Counted from the first letter of the stretch, positions 14,533-23,923 are shown. The stretch is DNA of 38,450 bases from Roseovarius sp. UBA6167 (GCA_002428225.1 DIUD01000075.1:10924-49373), one strand, 5' to 3'. The notes: generated from the sequence alone by a model not told the origin. Made by a program: numbers and translations.

Positions 14533-15672
14533 TCATCCCCCCCGGATGGACTGTGCGCGCGGATAAAGGCTGAGAAACCGCGCGCGCAAGATGAGCACCC
14601 AGAGCACGACCGCCACGAATTGATGCGCGATCGCCAGTTGCCAGGGCGCGATATAAAGCACCGTCATGATTCCCAGCAGCATTTGCAACAGCAGAACCGC
14701 AAACACGGCGCTAAAGGCGCCGCGCGTGGCGCCATGCGCGCTGCGCCGCCCCCGCAGCCAGACCACCGCCGTGAACACGAACAGCAGGTAGCCGCTCATG
14801 CGGTGGATGAACTGCACCGTGCCGGGGTTCTCGAACAGGTTGCGCCACCAGGGCTGCAACGCCATCATGTCGGGCGGAAGGAACCCTCCGGCCATCAAGG
14901 GCCAGTCGGTATAGCTGCGCCCGGCGTCGATCCCGGCCACCAGCGCGCCCAGCAGGATCTGCACAAAGGCGAAATGCATCAGCCCGGTGGAGAGGCCGAA
15001 CAGCCGGTCCTCCCGCCCGCGCCGCGCCTGCATCAATTCGCGCTCCTCGCGGCCAAGCGCGAAGACATGCCAGGCAATGAGCCCGAGGATCGCAAAAGCC
15101 AGCCCCAGGTGCGTGGCCAGCCGGTAGGAGGCCACGGCGATCATCCCCTCGGCCAGCCCCGAGGCCACCATCCACCAGCCGATCACCCCCTGCGCGCCGC
15201 CAAGCGCGCCCAGAAGCAAAAGCCGCCCCGACCAGCCGCGCGGGATCTGGCGCGCGGCGAGAAAGCCGAAGAAGCCAAGCGCCCAGACAAGGCCGATCAC
15301 GCGGCCCAATTGCCGGTGGCCCCATTCCCACCAGTAGATGCGCCTGAATTCGTCCAGCGACATGCCCTTGTTGAGCAGCTCGTATTGCGGACTTGCGCGA
15401 TACCTGTCGAATTCCGATTGCCATTGCGTCTCTGACATGGGCGGCAGCGCGCCGGTCACGGGGCGCCATTCGGTGATCGACAGGCCGCTATCGGTCAGCC
15501 GCGTCAGCCCCCCCACCACGATCATCGCCACCACCAGCGCGAACAGCACCATGAGCCACAGGCGAATACCCCGCCGCGCGCCGCGCCTGCCCGCGTCGAT
15601 CACCCCGCCCTGCGGCACGGGATTCGGGGCGCGCGCGCCCACCTCCTCGAAAATGCTGCGTTTTCCGGCCAT
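14533..15672 (-). CDS. ctaA: Heme A synthase (type 2, COX15/CtaA)
   Basis: A 379-residue inner-membrane protein with eight predicted membrane helices. It oxidises the C8 methyl of heme O to give heme A for aa3-type cytochrome oxidase. The heme-ligand histidines lie in WEWGHRQLGR, ATHLGLAF, FIHRMSGYLL and LAIAHQFVAV. The GGLTRLTDSGLSITEWRPVT segment after helix 1 is the hallmark of the alphaproteobacterial/mitochondrial type. The GGxL pairs expected of Cys-containing type-1 enzymes are absent. The presence of ctaA implies aerobic respiration with a heme-A oxidase. Upstream lies repeat copy A. Confidence 0.96.
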   Translation of the reverse strand: MAGKRSIFEEVGARAPNPVPQGGVIDAGRRGARRGIRLWLMVLFALVVAMIVVGGLTRLTDSGLSITEWRPVTGALPPMSETQWQSEFDRYRASPQYELLNKGMSLDEFRRIYWWEWGHRQLGRVIGLVWALGFFGFLAARQIPRGWSGRLLLLGALGGAQGVIGWWMVASGLAEGMIAVASYRLATHLGLAFAILGLIAWHVFALGREERELMQARRGREDRLFGLSTGLMHFAFVQILLGALVAGIDAGRSYTDWPLMAGGFLPPDMMALQPWWRNLFENPGTVQFIHRMSGYLLFVFTAVVWLRGRRSAHGATRGAFSAVFAVLLLQMLLGIMTVLYIAPWQLAIAHQFVAVVLWVLILRARFLSLYPRAQSIRGG

Positions 15673-15702
15673 GTCCCGCCTCGCTTCCTGATCGTGCCAG
15701 AG

Positions 15703-15808
15703 ATTAAAGCAATTTCAGAAAAAGTTGGTAGACTTTTTCGGTTCGAAATTACGCCAAAACAAATACTTAAAGCGTTTCGATGTTTCAACGAAATACCGAA
15801 ACGCTTTA
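15703..15808. repeat. Intergenic repeat, copy A (two hairpins)
   Basis: Starts TTAAAGCAATTTC. The first hairpin is GAAAAAGT (15718-15725) / ACTTTTTC (15732-15739), nested in AATTTC (15711-15716) / GAAATT (15745-15750). The second is a perfect 12-bp stem TAAAGCGTTTCG (15768-15779) / CGAAACGCTTTA (15797-15808) with a 17-base loop. A diverged second copy lies at 23790-23887 and shares TTTTCGGTTCGAAATT. The big hairpin starts 20 bases after the trmJ stop and could help end that transcript, although no T-run follows. Confidence 0.7.
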
Positions 15809-15827
15809 GGCCGCGCGCCTCGGCCCT

Positions 15828-16574
15828 TCAACCGCGTCCCGACCGACGGACCATCTGCCGCATCACCCCGTGCAGCATCCGCACGTCGGCGCGCGTCAGC
15901 GGCAGCCGGCTCCAGAGATTGCGCAGGTTGGTTTTCATCCGCGCGGCCTTGTCCTCGGGAAAAAAGAACCCTGCCTCGTCGAGCCGCTCCTCGTAGTGAT
16001 CCGCCAGCCGGTCGATCTCGGCCATCTCGGCCCAGTCGGCCCCGGCCATGTCCACACGCGCGGCGACCACCTCTGCCGTGGCCCGCCGCCAGTCATAGGC
16101 GCAGAGCAGCACGCATTGCGCAAGGTTGAGGCTGGGAAATTCCGGGTTCACCGGCACCGAGATGAGGGCATTGGCGCGCGCCACGTCCCCGTTTTCCAGC
16201 CCCGCGCGCTCGGGCCCGAACAGCACCGCCACCCGCTCGCCCCGCCTGATGCGGGCGGCGGCCTCGGCCATGGCGTGCTCGGGGGAGAATACCGTCTTGG
16301 TCAGCCCGCGCGTGCGCGCGGTCGTGGCCATCACATAGGTGCAATCGGCAACCGCGCCGCCCAGGTCAGCGAACAGGCCCGCCTCATCCAGAAGCCGCCC
16401 TGCCCCGCTGGCCATCGCGTCCGCCGCCGGGTTGGGCCAGCCGTCGCGCGGCGCGACAAGGCGCATCCGGTCGAGGCCGAAATTCCACATCGCCCGCGCC
16501 GCCGCGCCGATATTCTCGCCCATCTGGGGGCGCACGAGCACGAAGGCGGGCTGGCCTGGCATCGGGTCGCTCAT
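15828..16574 (-). CDS. trmJ: tRNA (cytidine/uridine-2'-O-)-methyltransferase TrmJ-like (SPOUT)
   Basis: A 248-residue SpoU/TrmH-type RNA 2'-O-methyltransferase. The three SPOUT motifs are visible: ENIGAAARAMWNFG (motif 1), AVLFGPERAGLENGDV (motif 2) and NPEFPSLNLAQCVLLCAYDW (motif 3, the cofactor knot). The helical C-terminal region with FFFPEDKAARMKTNLRNL matches TrmJ, which methylates position 32 of the tRNA anticodon loop. Cytoplasmic. It lies 33 bases after the DUF4167 gene, in line with prfA-prmC, so it may belong to that transcript. Confidence 0.92.
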   Translation of the reverse strand: MSDPMPGQPAFVLVRPQMGENIGAAARAMWNFGLDRMRLVAPRDGWPNPAADAMASGAGRLLDEAGLFADLGGAVADCTYVMATTARTRGLTKTVFSPEHAMAEAAARIRRGERVAVLFGPERAGLENGDVARANALISVPVNPEFPSLNLAQCVLLCAYDWRRATAEVVAARVDMAGADWAEMAEIDRLADHYEERLDEAGFFFPEDKAARMKTNLRNLWSRLPLTRADVRMLHGVMRQMVRRSGRG

Positions 16575-16607
16575 CTGTGGCTCGGGGGGCGGACGCGCGG
16601 GGCCCGG

Positions 16608-17198
16608 TTAGCCGGCCGCCTCGACCGGGCCGGATGACTGATCCGGCCCACCGTCATTGCCATTGCCATTGCCCTGTTCCAGGCGTGGCTTTGGGGCGCG
16701 CGGCTTGCGAACGGTCTTTCTGGGCGGCGCGGCGTCTTGCGGCTCTTCGGACTGCGCCGCGCTACGGCTCTCGGGTGTCTCGACAAGGTCGCTCTCTTCG
16801 CCGGTCACCGGCGCGAACGCATCGGGTTGCGGATCGCGTGCCGGATCGGCGGACCGCTCGCCCTGCCCGCCATTGCCGCCGCCCTGCCCGCGGTCGCGGT
16901 CATGCTGGCGGTCGCGGTTCTGGCGCTCGTGTTCCTCGCGCCGCATCTCCTGCTCGCGCTGCGCCTCGTTGAGCATCCGTTGATAATGCTCGGCGTGCTG
17001 CTGGAAATTCTCGCTCGCCACCCGGTCGCCCGAAAGCTGTGCGTCGCGGGCAAGCTGATTATACTTGTCGAATATCTGTTGCGGTGTGCCGCGCACCTTG
17101 CCCTCCGGGCCGGAACTTTCAAACACACGGTTGACGACATTGCCGACAGTGCGATTGCGGTTCGACTTGTTGCGCGAACGTGACTTCGTTGGTCTCAT
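16608..17198 (-). CDS. DUF4167 protein
   Basis: A 196-residue protein starting at ATG 17198 (MRPTKSRSRNKSNRNR). The conserved DUF4167 domain is at about residues 12-75 (NRVFESSGPEGKVRGTPQQI through NFQQHAEHYQRMLNEAQ). The rest is low complexity: Glu/Arg-rich, then Gly/Asn-rich, then Pro/Lys-rich, so mostly disordered. The highly basic N-terminus suggests RNA or ribosome contact, but no function is established to my knowledge. In alphaproteobacteria it typically follows prfA-prmC, as here (216 bases after prmC), which hints at a translation role. Confidence 0.88.
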   Translation of the reverse strand: MRPTKSRSRNKSNRNRTVGNVVNRVFESSGPEGKVRGTPQQIFDKYNQLARDAQLSGDRVASENFQQHAEHYQRMLNEAQREQEMRREEHERQNRDRQHDRDRGQGGGNGGQGERSADPARDPQPDAFAPVTGEESDLVETPESRSAAQSEEPQDAAPPRKTVRKPRAPKPRLEQGNGNGNDGGPDQSSGPVEAAG

Positions 17199-17414
17199 AT
17201 GTATGCAGTCCAGCCTTGTGGTGTGAGTGCCGCTTGATCCGAACATGCGCCTCTGCGCAAGAAATTCGTCGGAGCGGACATGTCTCGGCTTGATCTTCGC
17301 GGGGATGCCGATCATGGCCTCCACCTGCGCGATGCCCCCTCTAATCACGCCGACAGCCCCCTGACAAGCGAAAAGCGCACATAATCTGGCACGGGGCGCG
17401 GATTCTTGCCGCGC

Positions 17415-18260
17415 TCACGCGGTCTTGTCGGGCAGATGGGCGCTCACCACCCGATCGCGCCCGTCAAGATCGGGCAGAACGCGGATACCCGCCAGCCCCG
17501 CGGCGGCGAATATCGCGGCCACCGCCGCGCCCTGACGCCAGCCGATTTCCACAAGCACGCGCCCCCCCGGCACCAGATGCCGCCGCGCCCCGCGCGCCAG
17601 CGCCCGATAGGCCAAGAGGCCGTCGCCGCCATCGCCAAGCGCCGGGCGGGGGTCGTGCCCGCGCACCTCGAGGGCAAGTGCAGCCATCTCGGCCAGGGCG
17701 ATATACGGCGGGTTGGAAACGATCAGGTCGAACCGGCCTTCGATCGCGGCAAACCAGTCGCTTTCCACCAGATCGAGCCGGCCCGCCACCCCGTGCCGGT
17801 CGGCATTGCGCCGCGCGACGGCCAGGGCACCCGGCGACAGGTCGCTCGCCACGCCGCGCGCGCCAGGCCATTCTGCCAGAAGCGTCACCGCGATGCAGCC
17901 CGTGCCGGTGCCAAGGTCGATGAGGCGCGCAGGCGCAGGCCCCTCCAGCGCCGCCGCGACCAGGCATTCGGTCTCGGGGCGCGGGTCGAGCACCTCGGGG
18001 GTAACGATGAATTCCCGCCCCCAGAACAGACGCCGCCCGAGGATGCGCGCCACCGGCTCGCGCGCCGCGCGCCGCGCCAGCATCGCCGCGAACCGCGCCG
18101 CGGCCGCCGCGCTCATCTCTTCGCCCAGATGCAGCGTGAGCCGGTCGCGCGCCACCCCCATCGCCTCGGCCAGAAGCGCGCGCGCGTCGCCTGCCGCGCC
18201 CTCGATCCCGGCCGCGTCGAGCCTGCGCGTGGCCTCCCGAAGCGCCGCGGCACCGGTCAT
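17415..18260 (-). CDS. prmC: Release factor glutamine methyltransferase
   Basis: A 281-residue class I methyltransferase that methylates the Gln of the GGQ motif in release factors. The SAM motif is [16 protein letters not shown] (about 113-128). The substrate-binding NPPY is N183-P-P-Y186 in [11 protein letters not shown] helical N-terminal domain (1-80) binds the release factor. Its ATG overlaps the prfA stop (ATGA, 18257-18260), so enzyme and substrate are translated together. Confidence 0.95.
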   Translation of the reverse strand: MTGAAALREATRRLDAAGIEGAAGDARALLAEAMGVARDRLTLHLGEEMSAAAAARFAAMLARRAAREPVARILGRRLFWGREFIVTPEVLDPRPETECLVAAALEGPAPARLIDLGTGTGCIAVTLLAEWPGARGVASDLSPGALAVARRNADRHGVAGRLDLVESDWFAAIEGRFDLIVSNPPYIALAEMAALALEVRGHDPRPALGDGGDGLLAYRALARGARRHLVPGGRVLVEIGWRQGAAVAAIFAAAGLAGIRVLPDLDGRDRVVSAHLPDKTA

Positions 18261-19294
18261 GTCATCTCGGCCAGAAGCCGCGCCTGAGCATCCGCGCTCA
18301 GCGCGTCGGTCAACTCGTCGAGATCGCCCTGCATCACCTGATCGAGCTTGTAGAGCGTGAGGCCGATGCGGTGATCGGTCACGCGGCCCTGGGGGAAATT
18401 GTAGGTGCGGATGCGCTCGGAGCGATCGCCCGTGCCCACCTGTGCCGCACGATCCGCCGACCGCGCGCCCTGCGCCTTCTGGCGCTCCATGTCGTAGAGC
18501 CGCGCGCGGAGCACCTCCATGGCGATATCGCGGTTGCGGTGCTGGGATTTCTGGCTGCTCGTGACCACGATGCCGCTCGGGATATGGGTGATCCTGACCG
18601 CCGAATCGGTGGTGTTCACATGCTGCCCGCCCGCGCCCGAGGACCGCATCGTGTCGATGCGCAGATCGGCAGGGTCGATCACGATGTCCACCGGCTCGGC
18701 CTCGGGCAGGACCGCCACCGTCGCCGCCGAGGTGTGGATACGCCCGCCCGATTCGGTTTCGGGGACGCGCTGCACACGGTGGACGCCCGATTCGAACTTG
18801 AGCCGGGCAAACACCCCCTCGCCCTTCACCCGCGCCACCAGTTCACGAATACCGCCCATCTCGCTCGTTTGCTCCTCGATCACCTCGAAGGACCAGCCAT
18901 GCGCCTCGGCGTGACGCTGATACATGCGCATGAGATCGGCGGCAAAAAGCGCCGCCTCCTCGCCCCCCGTTCCGGGACGGATTTCCAGGATCGCAGGCCG
19001 CGCATCGGCAGCATCGCGCGGCAAAAGCGCCAGTTGCAGCGCGCGCTCCATGTCGGGCAGGCGCGCGGTGATCTCGGCCACCTCGGCCTCGGCCAGCGCG
19101 CGCATTTCCGGGTCCGCTACAAGCGCCCGCGCCGCGTCGAGATCGTCCAGTGCCTGCCGGTAGGCGCGGATTTCCTCGACCACGGGGCGCAACTCGGCAT
19201 ATTCGCGCCCGAGCCGCGCAATATCGCCACCACCCTGTGCCATCTGCGCCTCGATATATTCGAGGCGCTCGACGATCCGCTGCAATCGGTCCAA
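18257..19294 (-). CDS. prfA: Peptide chain release factor 1
   Basis: A 345-residue class I release factor reading UAA/UAG. The hydrolysis motif G222-G-Q224 lies in [17 protein letters not shown]. The codon-reading PxT tripeptide is P178-E-T180 (RVPETESGG). The only start that keeps the family N-terminus is TTG 19294 ([13 protein letters not shown]). Relatives usually begin M-x-P-(L/M)-D-R-L; here the matching upstream codons read S-A-P, so the normal ATG seems to be missing. The gene begins 25 bases after the TRAP receptor stop, with no visible terminator between them. Confidence 0.95.
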   Translation of the reverse strand: MDRLQRIVERLEYIEAQMAQGGGDIARLGREYAELRPVVEEIRAYRQALDDLDAARALVADPEMRALAEAEVAEITARLPDMERALQLALLPRDAADARPAILEIRPGTGGEEAALFAADLMRMYQRHAEAHGWSFEVIEEQTSEMGGIRELVARVKGEGVFARLKFESGVHRVQRVPETESGGRIHTSAATVAVLPEAEPVDIVIDPADLRIDTMRSSGAGGQHVNTTDSAVRITHIPSGIVVTSSQKSQHRNRDIAMEVLRARLYDMERQKAQGARSADRAAQVGTGDRSERIRTYNFPQGRVTDHRIGLTLYKLDQVMQGDLDELTDALSADAQARLLAEMT

Positions 19295-19319
19295 GGGTGC
19301 CGACCTGCCCCGATTCCAA

Positions 19320-20366
19320 TCACCTGACCTCAGCTTCCAGAGCCTCCCTGAAAGCGTTCAGAACGTCACGGGCCGGCCTGCCACGCGATTGGAGTTCGTC
19401 GGCCCAGGCTTCCTGCACCTGGTTGAGCTTTTCATCCCACCGAGCCTTTTCCTCACCCTCGAGGACGACGAATGCGACCTGCCCCTTCTCGGCGAGTTCA
19501 TCCTGTACCGCCTGAGTGTTCTCATCGATGTAACGGCACAGATGGCGCGACGCCTCCTGGCCGGCTTCCTCGAGGATCGTCTTTACATCCTCGTCAAGGC
19601 CGTCCCAAAGGTCGCGACGAACCGAATAGATCACGACAAAGCTTCCAAGCGTCACCCCTTCGGTGCCGAACTTGAAGACGTTCTGAAGGTCGTAAGGCTT
19701 GATGCTCAAGGGTGCCCAGACCGCGCCTTCCACGGTGCCCCGGATCACCGCCTGATAAGTTTCCGGCCCCGATATCTGAACGGGAACGCCGCCTAGCGCC
19801 TCGATGCTATGGACGATGGCGCGACCGGCTGCGCGCAACTTCATCCCGCTTACGTCGTCGAGCGTTTCCACGGGGTGGGTCGTCGTATAGAGCTTGAACG
19901 GAGCGACCGCCGCTACGATCAGGACCTTGATGCCGTTGGGCTCGAAAACCTCCCTGTCGAGAAGTTCGCCATCGGCTGCCAGCGACCAGAAAGCAGTCGT
20001 GGAATCGCATTGCGTCCCTGCCATGCCGGGCAGTTCCACCACCTGCGCAAGAGCCAGGCGATCCCCGATATAAGCGGGCGAAGTCAACGCCATATCAGCC
20101 ACGCCGCTCTCCATCAGCGATAGCATATCCGCCGACTTGCCCAATTGCTGCGCGGGGAAATATTCAAAGTCGATGCGGTCGCCGAGCGCTTCCTCCACAA
20201 TCTTCATCCAGTGCTGCGCCCCTTCCACGGCGACATAGTGGGTATTCGAGTAAGTATCCGCGAGGCGGATCTTCAATTTTTCCTGCGCAAAACCGGGGTT
20301 TGCCCAAGACAGGCTGGCCACCATCAGGCCAAGTGCCGCAGTCTTTCCTCTCATCATGCCGATCAT
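19320..20366 (-). CDS. TRAP transporter solute-binding protein (DctP family), receptor 2
   Basis: A 348-residue periplasmic receptor. ATG 20366 is preceded by AAGGAGG at eight bases, which decides it over the ATG seven codons earlier. The Sec signal ends near NPGFAQ. Family marks are [22 protein letters not shown], the conserved Arg in GMKLRAAGR that usually holds a substrate carboxylate, and the [14 protein letters not shown] strand. It is clearly paralogous to receptor 1 at 24131 (shared PAQQLGK, YDLQ.VFK, GV.LGS). Last gene of the TRAP cluster. Substrate not predictable; an organic acid is likely. Confidence 0.93.
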   Translation of the reverse strand: MIGMMRGKTAALGLMVASLSWANPGFAQEKLKIRLADTYSNTHYVAVEGAQHWMKIVEEALGDRIDFEYFPAQQLGKSADMLSLMESGVADMALTSPAYIGDRLALAQVVELPGMAGTQCDSTTAFWSLAADGELLDREVFEPNGIKVLIVAAVAPFKLYTTTHPVETLDDVSGMKLRAAGRAIVHSIEALGGVPVQISGPETYQAVIRGTVEGAVWAPLSIKPYDLQNVFKFGTEGVTLGSFVVIYSVRRDLWDGLDEDVKTILEEAGQEASRHLCRYIDENTQAVQDELAEKGQVAFVVLEGEEKARWDEKLNQVQEAWADELQSRGRPARDVLNAFREALEAEVR

Positions 20367-20441
20367 TCCTTCGTCCTCCTTTTTCAACTCTGAACAGATC
20401 TCACAAGGTGTTCCGCAAGAGTGGACGCGTCCTTGGCTGTT

Positions 20442-21662
20442 TTATCCGCCCTTGTCCGGGTCTGCTGCCGGTGGCAGAGCGGTTGCGCCGCTCTCTATCA
20501 AAGCCTGAATCTCCTCTTGATCCAAACCTAATTCTTCCAGAATCTCTCGGCTGTTCTCCCCCAATCTCGGCGCTTCTCGCGTAGGCCCGCTCGTGTCTCG
20601 TGCCCACCGCACGGGTGGCGACATGCGCCAGATCCTGCCTTCGCTCGGATGATCGATCTCCTGAAAGAAGCCAACCGCCGCCAGATGAGGATCGTTCCTC
20701 AGCATCTCAAGCGTGTTGGTTTGCATCGCCGGAACGTCAACGGCCTTGAATGTCGTTAGCCAATCCTCCGTTGAGCGCGTCACCAGAAAGTCGCTTACCA
20801 TCGAATAAAGTTCAGAGATATGCGCGGTGCGCGCATGGACTGATCTGAAACGGTCATCCTCGCAGAGTTCCGGCGCCCCGACAGCCTCAAACAGCGCGCT
20901 CCATTGTCTGTCGGTATAGGGCATGACTCCGATCCAGCCGTCGCTCGTGCGGAACGGCTTGCGGTGCGGTGCAAGATGACGGGGGAATCCCATCTCCCCT
21001 TCTGGAGGAGAAAATACCTCTCCGTAGAGGTGGTCGCCAAGTACGAAGCCAGCCAACGCCTCGAACATCGACACTTCAACCTCCTGGCCGATCCCCGTCC
21101 TGAGCCGGGCCACGACGGCGGCCAGAACCGCATAGGCGGCGAACAGACCGGTCGTTCGGTCAGCAAGCGCCAACGGCACATATCGTGGCTCCCCGCTCGC
21201 CCGTCCGGTAAGGTCCGGCAAAGCGACAAGGCCCTGTATCAGATCATCGTAGGCGGGCAGGCCCGCATAGGGGCCATCGCCACCAAACCCGAGGATAGAG
21301 CAATAGACCACCGTCTCGTTGCACCGCTTCAAGTCGTCATAGCAGAGCCCGAGCTTGCGAGCAGCGCTCTTGCGCATGTTGTGGATAACCACGTCGGCTC
21401 GTGCCGCGAGCTTCTCGAGAACCTGCCGCCCCTCGGGTTTCTTGAGATCGAGAACAATGCTGCGCTTACCGCGTCCAATATTAAGGAAGATCGTGCCCAT
21501 TCCAGGACTGCGTGCGGGTCCGACCCCGCGGGCGGCGTCACCGTCCGGCGTTTCAACCTTGATGATTTCCGCGCCGAGTTCTCCAAGTATCTGCGTCGTG
21601 TACGGGCCAGTGCCCATGGTCGTCAGATCCAGAACCCTGATGCCGTCAAGGAGGCCAGCCAT
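20442..21662 (-). CDS. Class III (CaiB/BaiF, Frc-type) CoA-transferase
   Basis: A 406-residue cytoplasmic enzyme. ATG 21662 (MAGLLDGIRVLDLTT) has a GAGGAG site ten bases upstream; the frame stays open for 25 more codons but these look non-coding. The N-terminal GIRVLDLTTMGTGPYTTQIL and EIIKVETPDGD are standard. The catalytic Asp lies in LPAYDDLIQG (D139 by alignment with the usual GYD, or D140). Such enzymes move CoA between carboxylic acids without ATP. Placement between TRAP permease and receptor genes suggests it activates the imported acid. CoA donor and acceptor are unknown. Confidence 0.92.
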   Translation of the reverse strand: MAGLLDGIRVLDLTTMGTGPYTTQILGELGAEIIKVETPDGDAARGVGPARSPGMGTIFLNIGRGKRSIVLDLKKPEGRQVLEKLAARADVVIHNMRKSAARKLGLCYDDLKRCNETVVYCSILGFGGDGPYAGLPAYDDLIQGLVALPDLTGRASGEPRYVPLALADRTTGLFAAYAVLAAVVARLRTGIGQEVEVSMFEALAGFVLGDHLYGEVFSPPEGEMGFPRHLAPHRKPFRTSDGWIGVMPYTDRQWSALFEAVGAPELCEDDRFRSVHARTAHISELYSMVSDFLVTRSTEDWLTTFKAVDVPAMQTNTLEMLRNDPHLAAVGFFQEIDHPSEGRIWRMSPPVRWARDTSGPTREAPRLGENSREILEELGLDQEEIQALIESGATALPPAADPDKGG

Positions 21663-21830
21663 GCTATTCAACTCCTCTGCACGGAACTTCGCCGTCATGC
21701 TCGTACCGTTTGTGATCGTTCTCGAAGGCAGACCCAAGCATCATCCGCAACTCCGAAAACCGGGCGCCACACATCGCCGGGCATTGTCTGCGGCGTCTGT
21801 GCCAATGCACCGCCCTTCTTCCGGCCATGA
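21663..21830. other. Spacer between TRAP permease and CoA-transferase genes
   Basis: This 168-base gap is longer than other gaps within the cluster and could hold a second promoter for the CoA-transferase and receptor 2. No -35/-10 pair or hairpin terminator is convincing. Confidence 0.35.
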
Positions 21831-23120
21831 CTAGTTCATCATCTGGCTTGGTAGCCACAGGATGATCTCGGGCCACACGGCGAACATTACGATCAGCGCG
21901 AGTACCGCGCCCAGGAACGGAAGAACGCCCGCGAAGATCTCGTGAACCGGGCGTCCGGTGTAGCGCGAAACCACGAACACATTCATGCCCATCGGCGGGG
22001 TGATCATGCCGATCTCGGCTGTCATCACGACCACGACGCCGAACCATACCGGATCAAAGCCGATTCCCACGACGATGGGCAGAACCACCGGAACGGTCAG
22101 GATCAGGATCGCAACCTGATCGAGAAAGCAGCCGAGGATGACGTAAATGATCAGCAGTATCAACAGCACCATGTAGGGCGTCGCGTTCAATCCGATGATC
22201 CAATCCGTGATCGACCGGGTCGCCTGGGTAAGCGTGAAGAAATAGCCGAAAATGTGGGCGCCTATGATGATCAGACCAATCATGCAACTGATACGCGCCG
22301 TGCTGGACAAGGCCTTGATGAGGCCATCGACGGTGAGACGCCGATAGAGGACACTCAACACGAAGGCACCGAAGGCACCGAGAGCGGCAGCCTCCGTCGG
22401 CGTGGCGACGCCGAAGTAAAGGACGCCGGTGACCATGGCGAAAAGCGCAAGCATCGGCCCCGTCACCTTGAGCATTCGGAGCTTCAAACCGATCGGGTAG
22501 GCTTTGCCCGGCGGCACTTGCGAGGGTCGCAAAAGCGCCGTGACGAAAATGACCAACGTCAGGGCCAAAGCAACCAGGATGCCGGGCACTATGCCCGCGA
22601 TCAGCAGGCGTCCGATGCTGACATCCGCTATGATACCATAGAGGATGAGCGCGATACTGGGCGGAATGAGCATCGCCAGCGTGCCGGTCGTTGCGACGAT
22701 TCCGCCCGCAAAACGGAGCGAGTAGCCTTGGCGCATCATTGCCGGAATGCTGGTCGAGGAGAGGGTCGCGGCAGACGCCGTGCTCGACCCGGAAATGGCT
22801 CCGAAAAACGCACCTGCCAAAACTGTTGCAACGCCCAGTCCGCCGGGCGTGCGCCCGACCCAGACGGCGGTGGCATCGAACAATTCATCCGCGATCTTCG
22901 ATATTATGATAAACTCCGCCATCAGGATGAACATCGGAATGGTGATGAGTTCGTAAGACGCGATGGAAGAAATCGTTGTGGTTTTGATAATTCCCATCAG
23001 GATATCAAAGCCGCCGACAAACCACAGCCCTGCGGCACCCGCAACAGCCATGGCGAAGGCAACCGGCAGACCGATCGCCAAAAGGATTATAAGAAGGACG
23101 CTACCGGCAGCCGCAATCAT
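21831..23120 (-). CDS. dctM: TRAP transporter large permease (DctM family)
   Basis: A 429-residue inner-membrane protein with about 12 hydrophobic segments, the sodium-coupled transport subunit of a TRAP system. Family marks include PMFILMAEFIIISKIADELF, GAFFGAISGSSTASAATL, AMLIPPSIALILYG, GVATPTEAAALG and the C-terminal EIGMITPPMGMNVFV. The two helical-hairpin SGSS and TPPMG regions match the sodium- and substrate-site motifs. Start ATG 23120 overlaps the dctQ stop (ATGA), so the two subunits are translationally coupled. Confidence 0.95.
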   Translation of the reverse strand: MIAAAGSVLLIILLAIGLPVAFAMAVAGAAGLWFVGGFDILMGIIKTTTISSIASYELITIPMFILMAEFIIISKIADELFDATAVWVGRTPGGLGVATVLAGAFFGAISGSSTASAATLSSTSIPAMMRQGYSLRFAGGIVATTGTLAMLIPPSIALILYGIIADVSIGRLLIAGIVPGILVALALTLVIFVTALLRPSQVPPGKAYPIGLKLRMLKVTGPMLALFAMVTGVLYFGVATPTEAAALGAFGAFVLSVLYRRLTVDGLIKALSSTARISCMIGLIIIGAHIFGYFFTLTQATRSITDWIIGLNATPYMVLLILLIIYVILGCFLDQVAILILTVPVVLPIVVGIGFDPVWFGVVVVMTAEIGMITPPMGMNVFVVSRYTGRPVHEIFAGVLPFLGAVLALIVMFAVWPEIILWLPSQMMN

Positions 23121-23695
23121 ACGCCGTCTCCCGAAGCCTTGACCGAAGCAGGGTCGTCCGGTTGCGTGTGGTCACCGCTGACACTGGACACATATCCCTC
23201 CCCGCCCATCACCAGATCAGCGACGTGCAGCACGACGCGCACGAGCAGCAGCCCTATGCCGACGGGCAGGAAAACATAATAAATCCAGGTCGGCCAGGAA
23301 ACCACTCCGGTGATCACCTCGCCGCGAACGTAGGCGCGCTCCACCGTTTCAACGCCGGTAACAACCATCGCCAGAAGGACCGACGCAGTGAGGGCATATC
23401 CAACGATATCGACCACGCGACGGACGCCGGGCTTCATCATGTTTCGGAACAGATCTACAGCCACATGACCCCCACGGCGGAAAGTTTCAGAAACGGCGAG
23501 GAAAAATGCGGCCACTATGAGATACTTCCCGACAAAATCGTATACCCAGCCGAGCGGAGCGTTGAAGCCGTATCGCATTAGAACGTCCACTGTGACGACA
23601 AGCATCATCGCCAGAAGGCAGAGGCCGGCAGCCAGAATCGTCACGTTTTCCAATCGGTCCAGAAGTCTCACCAGAAGCGTTCGCAGCATAGTCAT
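23117..23695 (-). CDS. dctQ: TRAP transporter small permease (DctQ family)
   Basis: A 192-residue inner-membrane subunit with four predicted helices. The DctQ signature VVTVDVLMRYGFNAPLGWVY and the FRRGGHVAVDLF segment are present. Start ATG 23695 is favoured by GGAGGAGGG directly upstream; ATG 23689 is also possible. The C-terminus after the last helix is polar and Asp-rich. Relative to other DctQ proteins, length is normal. It pairs with DctM by an ATGA overlap. Confidence 0.92.
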   Translation of the reverse strand: MTMLRTLLVRLLDRLENVTILAAGLCLLAMMLVVTVDVLMRYGFNAPLGWVYDFVGKYLIVAAFFLAVSETFRRGGHVAVDLFRNMMKPGVRRVVDIVGYALTASVLLAMVVTGVETVERAYVRGEVITGVVSWPTWIYYVFLPVGIGLLLVRVVLHVADLVMGGEGYVSSVSGDHTQPDDPASVKASGDGV

Positions 23696-23789
23696 CCCTC
23701 CTCCCATCGAGCAACCGGGGTTGTCCCGTCGCGCCTCCGTCTGTCAGGCTTCCGCTGGCGCGTTGAGCATCAGGCCGACCCGACTGACC

Positions 23790-23887
23790 TTAAAGCAGTT
23801 TCGAAAAATGTTTACAGGCATTTTCGGTTCGAAATTGCCAAAACTCGATAACCTGCAGCGTTTCCGCCGATTCAACGAGCCGCTTTG
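23790..23887. repeat. Intergenic repeat, copy B (diverged)
   Basis: Begins TTAAAGCAGTTTCG and shares TTTTCGGTTCGAAATT and GCCAAAAC with copy A at 15703-15808. The first hairpin is kept with different bases, AAAATG (23805-23810) / CATTTT (23819-23824), against AAAAAGT / ACTTTTT in copy A. The second hairpin is weaker (CAGCG ... CGCTTTGG) than the perfect 12-bp stem of copy A. It lies upstream of dctQ, within the 435-base gap to receptor 1. Confidence 0.6.
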
Positions 23888-23923
23888 GCGACCAGTTTGC
23901 ACCGTTGCCTGCAACCGCGCAGA

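Noticed and set aside
13017..14573. 518-codon open frame on the plus strand
   Set aside because: Antisense to the M32 carboxypeptidase, whose HETGH and other motifs are intact; the plus-strand product has no domain and is His/Arg/Pro-rich shadow sequence.
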